Positions 24,075-36,037 of a stretch of DNA of 64,000 nt are shown here, in pieces (the first letter of the stretch is position 1; every line of letters begins with the position of its first letter). A model generated the notes under the pieces. The model was not told where the DNA came from and ran no database searches. It saw only the letters and a list, made by a program, of their open reading frames with translations. The stretch spans positions 614 to 64,613 of the forward strand of contig PLZF01000031.1 in NCBI GenBank assembly GCA_003152015.1, written 5' to 3'. Source of the DNA: Acidimicrobiaceae bacterium. GTDB lineage: Bacteria; Actinomycetota; Acidimicrobiia; Acidimicrobiales; RAAP-2. The position numbers and the translations under genes are program-made.

Positions 24075-25796
24075 TCAGTTTCCAGGTGCTCCCGGCTCGC
24101 TCCCGTCATCGCCCCTCATGGTCGAGTCAGCCACCGAGGGGGGCAGTGGCTCTACGAACGTGATGGTCGTCGGCACATCACCAACCGAATAGGTCTGCGA
24201 CAGTCCGGCGGAACCAGGTGGGGTTCCCGGAATCCCGTCGGTCAGCACCAGTTGGGCCCGGGGTGCCGAGCTCGCCACGTACGGCTTGGTGAACATGAAC
24301 TCCCACTCCCTGGTCACTGTCGGGTGATAGCCGTCTCGGGCGAGCTGAAGGACAAGCCCACTGGCTTCGGGCCATCGGTCGGCGTTTCCCATGACAACCA
24401 GGACGCTCCTGTCCGGAACCGACCTCAGGTGGGCGATGGCGAAGGCGCTGAGTTGTCCGATCTCCGTATTCCCGTCCGATTCGATGGCCGCGGAGCCGCG
24501 GGCCAACTGCCGACCCACGAAGACGGCGGGGACGATGGAGACGATGGCCATTGCCCACACGAGCGGCGCACGCCACCAGGTCGGTGACGGCGACATCGTG
24601 CGTTCCCGCAGACTCTCTACCGACAACACCCCGATCGCGATTGCTCCGGGTGCGGGCACCAATGCCATCCAATACGTCAGGTAGTCCCCGATCGGCCCCA
24701 CGATGCGCTCCACCGAAATGACCGACACCACCAGGCCCACGAGAGAGGTGACACTCAGGCCAAGAGCGAACCACCGACGGGAACAACCAGCCCAGATCAT
24801 TCCCGCCAGGGCCAGACAACCCCAGAACACGAGTGTCTCCTGTCTCCCCATGGCGGCAGTGGTCATCGATGCGGAGGCCGAGAAGTTGCCCCAGGGGACA
24901 GCTGTCGTCGAGTTGGCGACTGTCGCCCAGGCGGCCGATAGGCCATGGGTAGATCCGAATTTGGCGGCGGTGACCGACGGCTTGGTGAAGAAATCGTAGA
25001 GAGCCGAGAGGTTCCCCGGGTGGCCGGCAAACTCCTGTACCAACGGAGGAATCCAGGCGAAGATCAGAACCACCAGTCCCAGGATGCCCAACATGGCAGG
25101 GGTAAGCCCGCGCTCCCGATGGTCCACCTCGCGGTGGTGACGGCGTCGTATCCCTGCCTGCGTCAGATAGCCGCTGATGGAACAAACAGCCATCACCCCA
25201 ACCAGGGGGGCGGTGCCGACGTCCGTCTGAACCACATAGGAGCCCACCACTGCCATCCAGACGACCGAGAGTCCCGACCCCGAGATCGCCCCGGCAGTCA
25301 ACACCATGACCAGCAGGACGGCGGGAGCCTCGAGGCTAGGATTCCAGAACGTCTCGATGGCATTGGCACCCAGGGCCAGGAGGGCCACGCCCACCACCGC
25401 CACCGCCCAGCGTGTCGACCATTCACCGGCGAATCGATGGACCACCATCAACGTGGCCACTATGCAGACCCCGTTGATGAGAAGCGAACCGGCAAGGAGT
25501 GAACGCGGGTTGTTGCCCGAGAGGCTGTACACGGGAGCCAGCAGATAGAACAAGGCCGGCCCGGGATGACTCCAGCCAAACCGAGAGTAGGGCCCGACTT
25601 CCGCATGAAATCTCATGGCATCACCCACCCGGAGTGCCAGGATGGCCTGATCGCCGTAGTGGTAGTACGGGCGCCCATAGGTCGTCACCACCTTGACCAG
25701 ACCCACGACGAAAGCCAGCGACGGAACCACGATGCTGAGCGGCCACGCCGTCCACGACGAGCGCCGTCGATGGCTGGCCGGCTGCGCCCCGCTCAT
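24075..25796 (-). CDS. Polytopic membrane protein, GT-C glycosyltransferase-like
   Basis: 573 residues with about eleven or twelve hydrophobic helices in the first 430 residues, then an extracytoplasmic C-terminal domain of about 130 residues. The first outer loop reads YGRPYYHYGDQAILALRV, an acidic motif after helix 1 as in GT-C-fold lipid-phosphosugar glycosyltransferases, and the loop RFGWSHPGPALFYLLAPV is also typical of such proteins (for example family GT39/GT83 relatives). The C-terminal part (LVVMGNADRWPEASGLVLQL) is not recognised. It is convergent to the DPA genes and 11 bp downstream of pcrA on the minus strand. A link to arabinose transfer from DPA is tempting but is inference; a mannosyl or other polyprenyl-linked transferase is equally possible. 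Confidence 0.65.
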   Translation of the reverse strand: MSGAQPASHRRRSSWTAWPLSIVVPSLAFVVGLVKVVTTYGRPYYHYGDQAILALRVGDAMRFHAEVGPYSRFGWSHPGPALFYLLAPVYSLSGNNPRSLLAGSLLINGVCIVATLMVVHRFAGEWSTRWAVAVVGVALLALGANAIETFWNPSLEAPAVLLVMVLTAGAISGSGLSVVWMAVVGSYVVQTDVGTAPLVGVMAVCSISGYLTQAGIRRRHHREVDHRERGLTPAMLGILGLVVLIFAWIPPLVQEFAGHPGNLSALYDFFTKPSVTAAKFGSTHGLSAAWATVANSTTAVPWGNFSASASMTTAAMGRQETLVFWGCLALAGMIWAGCSRRWFALGLSVTSLVGLVVSVISVERIVGPIGDYLTYWMALVPAPGAIAIGVLSVESLRERTMSPSPTWWRAPLVWAMAIVSIVPAVFVGRQLARGSAAIESDGNTEIGQLSAFAIAHLRSVPDRSVLVVMGNADRWPEASGLVLQLARDGYHPTVTREWEFMFTKPYVASSAPRAQLVLTDGIPGTPPGSAGLSQTYSVGDVPTTITFVEPLPPSVADSTMRGDDGSEPGAPGN

Positions 25797-25807
25797 CTGA
25801 CCACTTA

Positions 25808-28315
25808 TTACGCTCGCTTCAGCGGTGCCATGCGGAGGAGCAGCTTCTTGCGACCGACACTCCCGAACTGCACTTCGGCCTCCAGGTCGTCGCCGGTACC
25901 CCCGGTGCCGATGACGTTCCCCTCGCCCCAGACGCCATGGACCACCTTTTCCCCGATGTTCAACCCGAGCAGTTCAGCTCCGGTGGTTGCCGATACCCGC
26001 CCCTTTCCAGATCCGGACCCTGGATCTGAATGGGCGACCCCGCGGCCGAACACCGAGCGCCCCGGGGTCCCGGCGTCATCAACGCCGCGCCGCTCGCTGC
26101 GACCGAAGGATCCCTGCACTCCGCTTCGGGTGCCCCGGTTCGATCCATACTCGGCAGCGCTACTACCGACGTCGCGGATCAGTTCGGGTGGGATCTCATT
26201 CAAAAACCGGCTGGGGATGTTGCTGCTCATATTGCCCCACAGCATCCGGCTCCACGCGTGCGAGACGAACAGAAAACGCTCCGCCCGGGTGATGCCGACG
26301 TAACAAAGCCGTCGTTCCTCCTCGAGTTCGACCGGATCTCCGAGAGACCGGAAGTGAGGGAAGATCCCGTCCTCCATTCCCACCATGAACACGGCCGGGA
26401 ACTCGAGCCCCTTGGCGATGTGCATGGTCATCAGGGACACCTGGCTCCCGTCATCACCCAGCTCGTCGGAGCCTGCAATCAATGCCGTCGCCTCGAGAAA
26501 CTCCGCCAACGTGGCGTACTGGGAGGCATTGCCGGCCAACTCGTCGACATTCTCCACCCGTCCGAGTGCCTCGATACTCCCATCGGCGAGGAGCTCATTC
26601 CGGTATCCGGTCTGCTCGAGGATGGCCACCACCAGTTCCCCCGGGCCTAGCATGGCACCCGCCTCGACGAGTTCGTCACCCGACGACGCCAGCGCCTCGT
26701 CGGGGGAGGCCCCTGGCACTGGCAGCTGGTCTCCGGGGGCGATGATCCCACCGGGGGCGATGGCCTCGCCGTCTTCGTCGGTCAACACGGGAACAAGCAT
26801 CACCAGGCGCAGCTTCTCGAGCAGGGCAGCCAAGCCGATCAACGCCTTGGCTGCCCTTCCCCCTACTCCGGCCTCAACCGCGTGAGCCACTGCTGTGCCG
26901 AATGACTCTCCGTTCTGGTTGGCCCAGATCGCCAACCGGGCGACCGAGGTGTCGCCCACTCCGCGTTTGGGAACGTTGACAATCCGGCGCCAGCTCACTT
27001 CGTCGTCGGGATTGACCAACACCCGCAGGTAGGCGAGGACGTCTTTTACCTCGCGCCGGTCGTAGAACTTGGTGCCACCCACCACCTGGTAGGGCACCTC
27101 TGACCTGACCATTGCCTCTTCGAGTGCCCGACTCTGTGCGTTCGTGCGGTAGAAGACCGCCACGTCGCCCCAGGCCAGATGGTGCTCACGGTGAAGGCGG
27201 CCGATCTCATGGGCCACCCACGAGGCCTCGTCGTGTTCGTCCTCGGCCCGATACCGGGTGATTCGCTCGCCGACCCCGCGATCAGTCCATAACGTCTTCG
27301 GCTTGCGGGACACGTTGTTGGCAATGACCGAGTTGGCGGCATCGAGGATGGTCTGGGTGGATCGGAAGTTCTGGTCGAGGGTCACTACCGTCGAATCAGG
27401 GAAGGCCTCCTCAAAAGCGAGGATGTTGGTGATATCGGCTCCCCTGAACCGGTAGACCGACTGGTCGCTGTCCCCGACGACAACGATATTGCGGTGCTCG
27501 TCTGCCAACAGCACCGCCAGGGCATTCTGGACGGCGTTGGTGTCTTGGTACTCATCGATGAGCACATGGGTGAACCGCGCCCGGTAGTGGTCGAGCACAT
27601 CGGGGTGTTGGCGGAACAGGCGCACGGTGTTGAGCAGCAAATCGTCGAAGTCCATGGCGTTGGCTGCCACCATGCGTTGCTGATAGATGTCGAACACGTC
27701 AGCGATGCGGCGGTCGAAAATGGTGGCAGCCGCGGCTCGGTACTCAGCCGGTCCCTGCTGTCGCGACTTGGCTTGGCTGATCTGGCCGAGGATGGAGCGG
27801 GGAGGAAGCTTCTTCGTATCAACGTCCAGCTCGCGACAGATGATTTCCACCAATCGACGGGAATCGGCATCGTCATAGATGGTGAACGAGCCTTTGTAGC
27901 CGAGGCGGTCGCCGTGGGCCCGAAGAATGCGGACACCGGCGGAGTGGAAGGTGGAAACCCACATTCGTTTCCCACGTTCCCCGACCGACTCCACCACCCG
28001 CCGGCGCATTTCGTCCGCGGCTTTGTTGGTAAAGGTGATGGCGAGGATCTGCCAAGGTGCCGCATCGCCGCTGGCGATCAGGTGGGCAATGCGCCGGGTG
28101 AGTACCCTCGTCTTCCCCGATCCGGCACCCGCAACTATCAACAGTGGGCCGCCGCGATGCACCACTGAGTCGCGTTGGGGCGGAGTCAAACCCGTCACCA
28201 AAGCGTCAGGGTCGATCATCCCATCTATCCGATGGTGGCCGGGTGTCCCCGGATGCGAAGGGTCGTCGTGATCGAAGAGCAATCCGGCGCTCCCGTGCGT
28301 CACAGTCACTCCCAT
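25808..28315 (-). CDS. pcrA: UvrD/PcrA-family ATP-dependent DNA helicase
   Basis: 835-residue superfamily 1A helicase. Motifs in order: Q-motif LTPPQRDSV, Walker [19 protein letters not shown], Ia [11 protein letters not shown], Walker [71 protein letters not shown]. The C-terminal [19 protein letters not shown] is the Tudor-like domain through which PcrA/UvrD1 binds RNA polymerase. An Ala/Gly/Pro-rich stretch of about 60 residues ([20 protein letters not shown] onward) interrupts domain 2B, more than in standard PcrA. The ATG at 28315 overlaps the guaA 3' end by ten bases; ATG 28219 is an alternative that would still leave all motifs. Confidence 0.94.
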   Translation of the reverse strand: MGVTVTHGSAGLLFDHDDPSHPGTPGHHRIDGMIDPDALVTGLTPPQRDSVVHRGGPLLIVAGAGSGKTRVLTRRIAHLIASGDAAPWQILAITFTNKAADEMRRRVVESVGERGKRMWVSTFHSAGVRILRAHGDRLGYKGSFTIYDDADSRRLVEIICRELDVDTKKLPPRSILGQISQAKSRQQGPAEYRAAAATIFDRRIADVFDIYQQRMVAANAMDFDDLLLNTVRLFRQHPDVLDHYRARFTHVLIDEYQDTNAVQNALAVLLADEHRNIVVVGDSDQSVYRFRGADITNILAFEEAFPDSTVVTLDQNFRSTQTILDAANSVIANNVSRKPKTLWTDRGVGERITRYRAEDEHDEASWVAHEIGRLHREHHLAWGDVAVFYRTNAQSRALEEAMVRSEVPYQVVGGTKFYDRREVKDVLAYLRVLVNPDDEVSWRRIVNVPKRGVGDTSVARLAIWANQNGESFGTAVAHAVEAGVGGRAAKALIGLAALLEKLRLVMLVPVLTDEDGEAIAPGGIIAPGDQLPVPGASPDEALASSGDELVEAGAMLGPGELVVAILEQTGYRNELLADGSIEALGRVENVDELAGNASQYATLAEFLEATALIAGSDELGDDGSQVSLMTMHIAKGLEFPAVFMVGMEDGIFPHFRSLGDPVELEEERRLCYVGITRAERFLFVSHAWSRMLWGNMSSNIPSRFLNEIPPELIRDVGSSAAEYGSNRGTRSGVQGSFGRSERRGVDDAGTPGRSVFGRGVAHSDPGSGSGKGRVSATTGAELLGLNIGEKVVHGVWGEGNVIGTGGTGDDLEAEVQFGSVGRKKLLLRMAPLKRA

Positions 28316-29910
28316 TCGATGGTACCGGGAGGCTTGGACGTGATGTCCAGTGCCACCCGGTTGACGCCCTCGACCTCATTGATGATGCGTGAGGAGAGGC
28401 GTTCCAACACGTCGTAGGGCAGGCGAGCCCAGTCGGCCGTCATGGCGTCGTCACTGGTGACGGCGCGAATTACAATGGGATAGGCATACGTGCGTCCATC
28501 ACCCATGACCCCGACGGTGCGCACCGCGGGCATCACCGCGAAGCTCTGCCACAGGTCGCGGTAGAGGCCGGCCCGACGGATCTCCTCGACGACAATGGCG
28601 TCGGCGGCCCGGAGTATCTCCGCACGATCCGGCGTGACTTCACCCACGATCCGGACGGCCAGGCCCGGTCCTGGGAACGGCTGGCGCCACACGATGTCGT
28701 GGGGAAGCCCCAGTTCTTCACCGACTGCCCGCACTTCATCCTTGAACAGGAGACGCAATGGCTCTACCAGTTCAAAGGTCAGGTCGTCAGGAAGTCCTCC
28801 CACATTGTGATGGGACTTGATCTTGGCGGCGCTGTCCGAGCCCGACTCGATCACGTCGGGATACAGGGTTCCCTGCACCAGGTAGTCCACCGCTCCGGGA
28901 TCGGTCGTGTCACCTGGCTCTCCGGTGCTGGCTTCGAGGTCGCGCGCCACTTCTTCGAATACCCGGATGAACAACTCCCCGATGATTTTGCGCTTTGCCT
29001 CCGGATCGGTCACTCCCGCCAGAGCCCCGAAGAATCGGTCGGATGCTTTGGCGTGCACCAGGTTGACGTGGAACTGGCGACGGAAGGTTTCCTCTACCTG
29101 CTCTCCTTCGCCTGACCGCATCAGGCCGGTGTCGACGAACACGCAGGTCAGCTGGTCGCCGATCGCCTTGTGGACCAGCGCGGCCGCCACCGCTGAGTCC
29201 ACCCCACCCGAGAGGGCGCAAAGGACTCGTGACGAGCCGACCTGGGCCCGAATCTTCTCCACCTGGGACTCGATGATCGAGGTATGGGTCCATGAAGGCG
29301 GACAACCGCAGACATCGTAGAGAAAGCGCTCGAGCAGATCGCGTCCTCGCTCGGTATGAACCACCTCGGGATGGAACTGCACCCCGTAGATCCGACGATT
29401 GGCGTCGTGGAGAGCGGCCACCTTGGCATCAGGGCTTTGGGCGGTCGGAACGAAACCCTCGGGCACCACTGTGATGGCGTCGCCGTGACTCATCCACACT
29501 TCAGCATCGCCGGGCCAGTCGACGAAGATCGGAGACCGCTCCGTGAGGGTCAGGGGGGTGCGACCGTACTCGCCGCGTCCAGTACGAGCCACTTCCCCGC
29601 CCAGTTGCAGGGCAAGCAGCTGGGCGCCGTAACAGATACCGAGTATCGGAATGCCGGTGCCATAGATAGCCGGGTCGATCTGTGGAGCCGGAGTTTCGTT
29701 GACCGACTTGGGCCCTCCCGACAGAATGATGCCCTGCGGTCTCCGGGCCACCATCTCGGCGGCCGAGATCGTGTGCGAGACGATCTCCGAATAGACGTGG
29801 GCTTCCCGCACCCGCCGAGCGATGAGCTGCGCATACTGGGCACCGAAGTCGACGACCAGAACCGGTCCGTCGACGAGAGGACCAGCCGCGCTCGGCGGGG
29901 AAGGGCTCAA
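28306..29910 (-). CDS. guaA: GMP synthase (glutamine-hydrolysing) GuaA
   Basis: Converts XMP to GMP with glutamine and ATP. 534 residues in the usual order: GATase class I ([41 protein letters not shown] with the catalytic Cys, VQFHPEV with His-x-Glu), ATP-pyrophosphatase ([17 protein letters not shown]), and the C-terminal dimerisation domain ending in KPPGTIEWE. The start codon is TTG at 29910, overlapping the guaB3 stop, and no strong ribosome-binding site is visible, so coupled translation is likely. Forms the guaB3-guaA-pcrA run. Confidence 0.95.
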   Translation of the reverse strand: MSPSPPSAAGPLVDGPVLVVDFGAQYAQLIARRVREAHVYSEIVSHTISAAEMVARRPQGIILSGGPKSVNETPAPQIDPAIYGTGIPILGICYGAQLLALQLGGEVARTGRGEYGRTPLTLTERSPIFVDWPGDAEVWMSHGDAITVVPEGFVPTAQSPDAKVAALHDANRRIYGVQFHPEVVHTERGRDLLERFLYDVCGCPPSWTHTSIIESQVEKIRAQVGSSRVLCALSGGVDSAVAAALVHKAIGDQLTCVFVDTGLMRSGEGEQVEETFRRQFHVNLVHAKASDRFFGALAGVTDPEAKRKIIGELFIRVFEEVARDLEASTGEPGDTTDPGAVDYLVQGTLYPDVIESGSDSAAKIKSHHNVGGLPDDLTFELVEPLRLLFKDEVRAVGEELGLPHDIVWRQPFPGPGLAVRIVGEVTPDRAEILRAADAIVVEEIRRAGLYRDLWQSFAVMPAVRTVGVMGDGRTYAYPIVIRAVTSDDAMTADWARLPYDVLERLSSRIINEVEGVNRVALDITSKPPGTIEWE

Positions 29911-31070
29911 TGGCCCATGCCGACACCCTGCGCACGCTGCAGGTCTTTGCCCTCTGTCTGCAAGGCCGGAGCCACCATCACCTCGGCTTTTTGAAACTCC
30001 TTGACCGTCTCATACCCGCATGTCGCCATGGCGGTACTCAACGCTCCGAACAGGTTCATGCGCCCGTCGTTCTCGTGGGCAGGGCCGAGGAGAATTTCAC
30101 GGAGCGTGCCCCGGGTGGTCGTCTTGACCCGAGCTCCCCGAGGCAGCGTGGGATGGAAGGTTGCCATGCCCCAGTGGTAGCCGCGGGCCGGTGCCTCCAC
30201 CGCAGAGGACAGGGGCGAACCCAACATCACTGCATCGGCACCGCAAGCGATGGCCTTGGCGATGTCACCACCCTTGGACATACCACCGTCGGCGATCACG
30301 TGGCAGTAGACCCCGGTCTCGTCGAGGTGGCGCATCCGGGCACCGGCCACGTCGGCAATGGCGGTGGCCTGCGGAACTCCAATGCCCAGGACACCCCGGG
30401 TGGTGCAGGCGTTGCCGGGCCCGACTCCGACCAACACACCCACCGCGCCGGTGCGCATCAGGTGGAGGCCGGCTTGGTACGAGGCGCACCCGCCTACGAT
30501 CACCGGGATCTCGAACTCGCGGATGAAGCGCTTCAAGTTGAGTGGCTCGACGGTCTTCGAAACGTGCTCCGCTGACACCACCGTGCCTTGGATCACCAAC
30601 AGGTCCAACTCTGCAGCCAGCAGGGCCGGGGCGAACAGCTCCGTCTTCTGGGGGGTGACCGAGGCAGCGGTGGTGACGCCAGCCGCGCTCATCTCTTTGA
30701 TCCTCTCGGTGACCAATCCCATCTTCACCGGCTCGGCGTACATCTGTTGCATGCGAGCTGTTGCCTTCTCGGTCGGCAACTCCCGAATCTCATCGAACAG
30801 GTTGGTGGGATCCTCGTAGCGGGTCCATAAACCCTCCAGATTCAAGACGCCGAGCCCACCGAGGCGTCCGATCTCAATGGCAGTCGCCGGGCTGACTACG
30901 CCGTCCATGGCCGAGGCCATAAGTGGTAGTTCAAAGCGGTAGGCGTCGATCTCCCAACTGATGTCGACATCCTCAGGGTCCCGGGTTCTCCGACTGGGAA
31001 CGATGGCGATGTCGTCGAACCCATAGGCCCTCCGCCCTGATTTGAAGATGCCAATCTCTAATTCAGCCAC
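29907..31070 (-). CDS. guaB3: IMP dehydrogenase-family protein GuaB3
   Basis: 387-residue TIM-barrel protein of the IMPDH/GMPR family without CBS domains. The N-terminus [20 protein letters not shown] and the active-site loop [15 protein letters not shown], with the Cys-Thr-Thr-Arg of IMPDH, are typical of the actinobacterial GuaB3 group; [20 protein letters not shown] holds the phosphate-binding loop. GuaB3 proteins have been debated as IMPDH or GMP reductase relatives, and a separate GuaB2 presumably exists elsewhere. I use GTG 31070, preceded by GGAGG at eight bases, instead of the track's ATG 31121. Confidence 0.85.
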   Translation of the reverse strand: MAELEIGIFKSGRRAYGFDDIAIVPSRRTRDPEDVDISWEIDAYRFELPLMASAMDGVVSPATAIEIGRLGGLGVLNLEGLWTRYEDPTNLFDEIRELPTEKATARMQQMYAEPVKMGLVTERIKEMSAAGVTTAASVTPQKTELFAPALLAAELDLLVIQGTVVSAEHVSKTVEPLNLKRFIREFEIPVIVGGCASYQAGLHLMRTGAVGVLVGVGPGNACTTRGVLGIGVPQATAIADVAGARMRHLDETGVYCHVIADGGMSKGGDIAKAIACGADAVMLGSPLSSAVEAPARGYHWGMATFHPTLPRGARVKTTTRGTLREILLGPAHENDGRMNLFGALSTAMATCGYETVKEFQKAEVMVAPALQTEGKDLQRAQGVGMGH

Positions 31071-31205
31071 GTCTCTATCCTCCGGCCCATGGGTGCGATT
31101 CCTCGAACGACCGCTCGGCAACTCTCCACAAACCTTGCCGATCAGCTTCCCCCTAGGATACCGCTTGGCGTCCCTCCTCCCGGCGAGGGTTGGCGGGAAT
31201 TCTGC

Positions 31206-31979
31206 TCACCACGAGAAGGGGCCGGGTAACCCCAGGGTGAGGCAGAGCAACTCCACCAGAACCCTGGCCGTGGCACCCCAGATGATCTCCCCGCCCGAAT
31301 GGAAAAACCAGACCGGAAACTCACTCCCGGGCGATCCTCCAAAAACCGGCCGACCAGGGACGGACCACCACTCCTCCACAAAAACGCCCTCTTCCAACAA
31401 CTCGGACAGGGCTACATCGAAGATCCGGGCCACCTCGTCGGGCCCGGCGAACAGGGTCGGGCGCTTGGCGAGAATGGCCACGACCGGTGTCATCATTGTG
31501 TTGGATGAAACGGTGGGCATGGCGGCGAGGTGGCCGATGATGTCGACCGAAGTCGGATCGAGCCGAATCTCCTCGTAGGCCTCGCGCCGAGCACCCTCAT
31601 CCACGGATTCACCGGCGTCGAGGCGACCACCCGGAAACGCCACTTCTCCCTGGTGGGAACGGAGCCGACTGGATCGCACTGTCAGAATCACCCGTGCCTC
31701 ACCATCCTCTTCGAACAGACTGACCAGGACGGCCGCCGGATTCGCGTCGATGGCAATTCCCGAGATGGATCGGATGGATTCGGCGATCTCGCGGTCACCG
31801 CTCGTACCGACATCGTTCGATGCATGACCCTCGATCACCCCCCTCACCCGATCGAGTGTGAGGTGGCGGCGAGCCTGGTGTGATAATTCCGCCCATGGGG
31901 CGGGACCGCCGAGACGAGCGGCCGGCGGGCGGGGAATGACCTGGGGACCCGATGGTGGACCGGAGGGAGATAAGGACAT
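31206..31979 (-). CDS. Nudix hydrolase, CoA pyrophosphatase-like
   Basis: 257-residue protein with the Nudix box GGRLDAGESVDEGARREAYEEIRL, and directly before it SSRLRSHQGEVAFPGG, the extra signature (LRSHxGxVAFPGG) of the CoA/acyl-CoA pyrophosphatase subgroup (UPF0035/NudL, PCD1-like). The first 60 residues are Pro/Arg-rich and may include non-native N-terminus; a start after the first 25 residues would still keep the domain. It is separated from guaB3 by 135 bp and is divergent from the ybjQ-like gene. Predicted role: turnover of CoA or oxidised CoA; specificity is inferred from the motif only. Confidence 0.85.
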   Translation of the reverse strand: MSLSPSGPPSGPQVIPRPPAARLGGPAPWAELSHQARRHLTLDRVRGVIEGHASNDVGTSGDREIAESIRSISGIAIDANPAAVLVSLFEEDGEARVILTVRSSRLRSHQGEVAFPGGRLDAGESVDEGARREAYEEIRLDPTSVDIIGHLAAMPTVSSNTMMTPVVAILAKRPTLFAGPDEVARIFDVALSELLEEGVFVEEWWSVPGRPVFGGSPGSEFPVWFFHSGGEIIWGATARVLVELLCLTLGLPGPFSW

Positions 31980-32088
31980 GCGCGCCCAAGGTTACGGGTA
32001 GACCATGCGCAGCCGTCCGGATCCCGGTAGCGTGACGACACTGACACCCACCGGGCGCCACGAGTGAACAACCTGCGGGAGGCAACTA

Positions 32089-32454
32089 ATGGCAGAGGAT
32101 GAACCACAGTACGGGCAGGCCGGGGTGGCGCAGTTCCCGATCACTACTGCGCTCGAGTTTCCCGAGTGGCCCGTCCAGCGGAGCCTGGGCATGGTCTTCG
32201 GCGTGGTGGTCCGGTCCATGGGGATGGCCAAAGGTATCACCGCCGGGTTCAAGGCCATGGCCGGAGGTGAAGTGAAGCAGTACACCAGGCTCGTCGAAGA
32301 CAGCCGGCGGCACGCCATGGATCGCATGATCGAAAATGCCCGACTTCTCGGCGCCAATGGCATCATCTCCATGCGATTCGACTCGTCTGAGGTGGGCCAG
32401 TCACTGACCGAGATCGTCGCCTACGGCACCGCGGTCATCGTCGGCGCTGGATAA
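32089..32454 (+). CDS. YbjQ/UPF0145-family protein
   Basis: 121 residues, ATG preceded by GGAGG at good spacing. The pattern LGMVFGVVVRSMGMAKGI, then AGGEVKQYTRLVEDSRRHAM, then NARLLGANGIISMRFDSSEV and EIVAYGTAVIV matches the small homopentameric YbjQ (DUF74) fold, described as a putative heavy-metal-binding domain, function unknown. It is followed after 17 bp by a one-helix membrane protein on the same strand, likely co-transcribed. Confidence 0.85.
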   Translation: MAEDEPQYGQAGVAQFPITTALEFPEWPVQRSLGMVFGVVVRSMGMAKGITAGFKAMAGGEVKQYTRLVEDSRRHAMDRMIENARLLGANGIISMRFDSSEVGQSLTEIVAYGTAVIVGAG

Positions 32455-32471
32455 GCCCGGGTAGGGCCAAC

Positions 32472-32690
32472 GTGGTCGTGATCTTCATACTTATCGGGCT
32501 CGCCGTGATCGGAGTGGTGATCTACAGCATCTTTCTCCGTCGCCATGGCGAGACCGACCAACCTCAACCCGACTGGCGACCGACCGACGAGGTGTTCAAC
32601 GACCCTTCCACCAATCGGGTCATGCGGGTGTGGTTGGACGGGTCAGGTGAGCGTCGCTATGTGGCGGAAGCAGATCGTCCGGCCACCTGA
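32472..32690 (+). CDS. Small single-pass membrane protein, function unknown
   Basis: 72 residues on a GTG start. An N-terminal transmembrane helix (VVIFILIGLAVIGVVIYSIFL) is followed by RRHG and a polar domain of about 48 residues (PDWRPTDEVFNDPSTNRVMR, VWLDGSGERRYVAEA). I recognise no family. The conserved-looking strand pattern RVWLDGSGERRYV and the position after a YbjQ-family gene favour a real gene. A 13-bp tandem repeat starts at its 3' end. Confidence 0.65.
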   Translation: MVVIFILIGLAVIGVVIYSIFLRRHGETDQPQPDWRPTDEVFNDPSTNRVMRVWLDGSGERRYVAEADRPAT

Positions 32691-32717
32691 ACCGGCCATC
32701 TGAACCGGCCACCTGAG
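32679..32717. repeat. 13-bp tandem triplet CCGGCCAcCTGAa
   Basis: Three contiguous copies (32679-32691, 32692-32704, 32705-32717), differing at one or two bases, begin inside the last codons of the small membrane protein and include its stop codon in copy one. Each copy repeats a TGA, so extra copies would not lengthen the protein. They lie ahead of the strong hairpin at 32791. Confidence 0.8.
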
Positions 32718-32790
32718 CGCCCGACCCGTCCGCAGTCCCGGGTCCCCGGTCCGGTATTCCGGCCCGCGTGAGTAGGCGCTGGGGCATGTC

Positions 32791-32819
32791 AAAGGCCGGG
32801 CCCACAGGGCCCGGCCTTT
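32791..32819. terminator. Perfect 13-bp stem hairpin between convergent genes
   Basis: AAAGGCCGGGCCC, loop ACA, GGGCCCGGCCTTT: a flawless 13-bp stem with a 3-base loop and an A/T border, in the 170-bp gap between the plus-strand membrane protein and the end of groEL. The AAA/TTT ends give a short U-tract in both directions, so it can serve as a bidirectional intrinsic terminator. Confidence 0.85.
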
Positions 32820-32860
32820 GATGAGACACCTGCCGCCGGAGCGGCACCCGTGTCGGGGTG

Positions 32861-34815
<1,955 letters not shown>

Positions 34816-34837
34816 GTGATCGGGCCTCCTGTGGCAC

Positions 34838-34867
34838 GTATTAGCACTCTAGGGTTGCGAGTGCCAA
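34838..34867 (-). promoter_or_regulatory. Candidate groES promoter overlapping the CIRCE operator
   Basis: On the minus strand TTGGCA (34867-34862) and TAATAC (34843-34838) are 18 bases apart and run straight through the CIRCE repeat, so bound HrcA would cover both boxes. Transcription should begin around 34831, about 15 bases before the ATG, leaving the AGGAGG in a short leader. Confidence 0.55.
34841..34867 (-). promoter_or_regulatory. CIRCE operator (HrcA binding site)
   Basis: TTAGCACTC, nine bases, GAGTGCCAA: the classic controlling inverted repeat of chaperone expression, with one mismatch to the perfect GAGTGCTAA half. It lies 26 bases upstream of the groES ATG. HrcA repressor is not encoded in the window. 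Confidence 0.93.
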
Positions 34868-34941
34868 CGATAGCGACCCGCCCGGCCTGAGGCAACATCG
34901 CCAGCCGAATTGACACCTACCAGGGAGAATGCCCGATCAGA

Positions 34942-35973
34942 TCAGGCGGTCGGCACCAACCGGAGGTTGGGATCTGCCCCGAGAGTCAGCGGACTGGCCC
35001 CGACATTCGCCAGCCGCCACCACCCGGCGGCGGCCACCATTGCCGCGTTGTCGGTGCACAGGGCACGGGTGGGGAGGAACGCTCCGATCCCGTCCTCGGC
35101 GCACGCCTGTTCCACTCGTTGGCGTAGCAGCGAGTTGGCGGCCACCCCTCCAGCCAGGCACAGCGCCTTGGCCCCGACATCGCGTGCGGCCCGGCGGGCT
35201 TTGGCCACCAAAACGTCTACCACCGCTTGGCGGAATGATGCCGCCACGTCCTCGGTGGCGGCATCGGGATGCTTGCGCACCGTATTCACCACCGATGTCT
35301 TCAACCCGCTGAACGAGAAGTCGTATCCCTCGGCCATAAAGGCTCGGGGGAAGGCGAATGCCTGTGGGTCGCCATCTACGGCGATGGCGTCGATGGCCGG
35401 TCCACCCGGGTAGCCGAGGCCGAGGAACCTGGCCACCTTGTCGAAGGCCTCACCGGCGGCGTCATCGACAGTGCCCCCGATGAGCCGATAACGACCGGGA
35501 CCGGACACCTCCACCAACAAGGTGTGGCCACCCGAGACCAGCAATACCACCAACGGCCATCCCAGGTCGGGCTGTTCGAGCAACGAGGCGAACAGGTGGG
35601 CTTCGAGGTGGTTGACGCCGACGAAGGGCACGTCCCAGGCCAGCGCCAATGCTTTGGCTTCGGCCACCCCCACCAGAAGGGAGCCGATCAAGCCCGGGCC
35701 GTAGGTCACGGCGATGGCATCGATTCCGGTCCCCGAGGTGCCGCATCCCGCTGCCTCCAAGGCCTCGGCCAACACCGGCGTCAGGAGTTCCACGTGGGCT
35801 CTCCCGGCCAGTTCGGGCACCACACCCCCATAGCGGGCATGGAGGTCGATCTGGCTACTCACGATGGACGAGACGATGACCGCGCCGCCGTCGACCACCG
35901 CGGCGGCAGTCTCATCGCACGACGTCTCGATACCCAACACCCGGTGGATGCGAGGGATCGGGTCAGGGGTCAT
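34942..35973 (-). CDS. tsaD: tRNA N6-adenosine threonylcarbamoyltransferase TsaD
   Basis: Transfers the threonylcarbamoyl group onto A37 of ANN-decoding tRNAs with TsaB and TsaE. The 343-residue ASKHA-fold protein starts VLGIETSCDETAAAVV, carries the metal ligands of HVELL and NHLEAHLFASLL, then LLVSGGHTLLVE and the C-terminal LAGGVAANSLLRQRVE. A stop-to-start gap of 64 bp follows rimI. Its partners tsaB and tsaE lie just upstream, so the whole modification set except TsaC is together. Confidence 0.95.
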   Translation of the reverse strand: MTPDPIPRIHRVLGIETSCDETAAAVVDGGAVIVSSIVSSQIDLHARYGGVVPELAGRAHVELLTPVLAEALEAAGCGTSGTGIDAIAVTYGPGLIGSLLVGVAEAKALALAWDVPFVGVNHLEAHLFASLLEQPDLGWPLVVLLVSGGHTLLVEVSGPGRYRLIGGTVDDAAGEAFDKVARFLGLGYPGGPAIDAIAVDGDPQAFAFPRAFMAEGYDFSFSGLKTSVVNTVRKHPDAATEDVAASFRQAVVDVLVAKARRAARDVGAKALCLAGGVAANSLLRQRVEQACAEDGIGAFLPTRALCTDNAAMVAAAGWWRLANVGASPLTLGADPNLRLVPTA

Positions 35974-36037
35974 GGGGGGGAGGATACCGAGGTGGTGGCC
36001 ACCCGGGCCCCGGATGGCGCCGGGGTGGGTCTCGTGA

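Noticed and set aside
23662-24192. 176-residue plus-strand ORF after dprE2
   Set aside because: It overlaps dprE2 out of frame and has no motif; the gap carries the minus-strand repeat relic instead.
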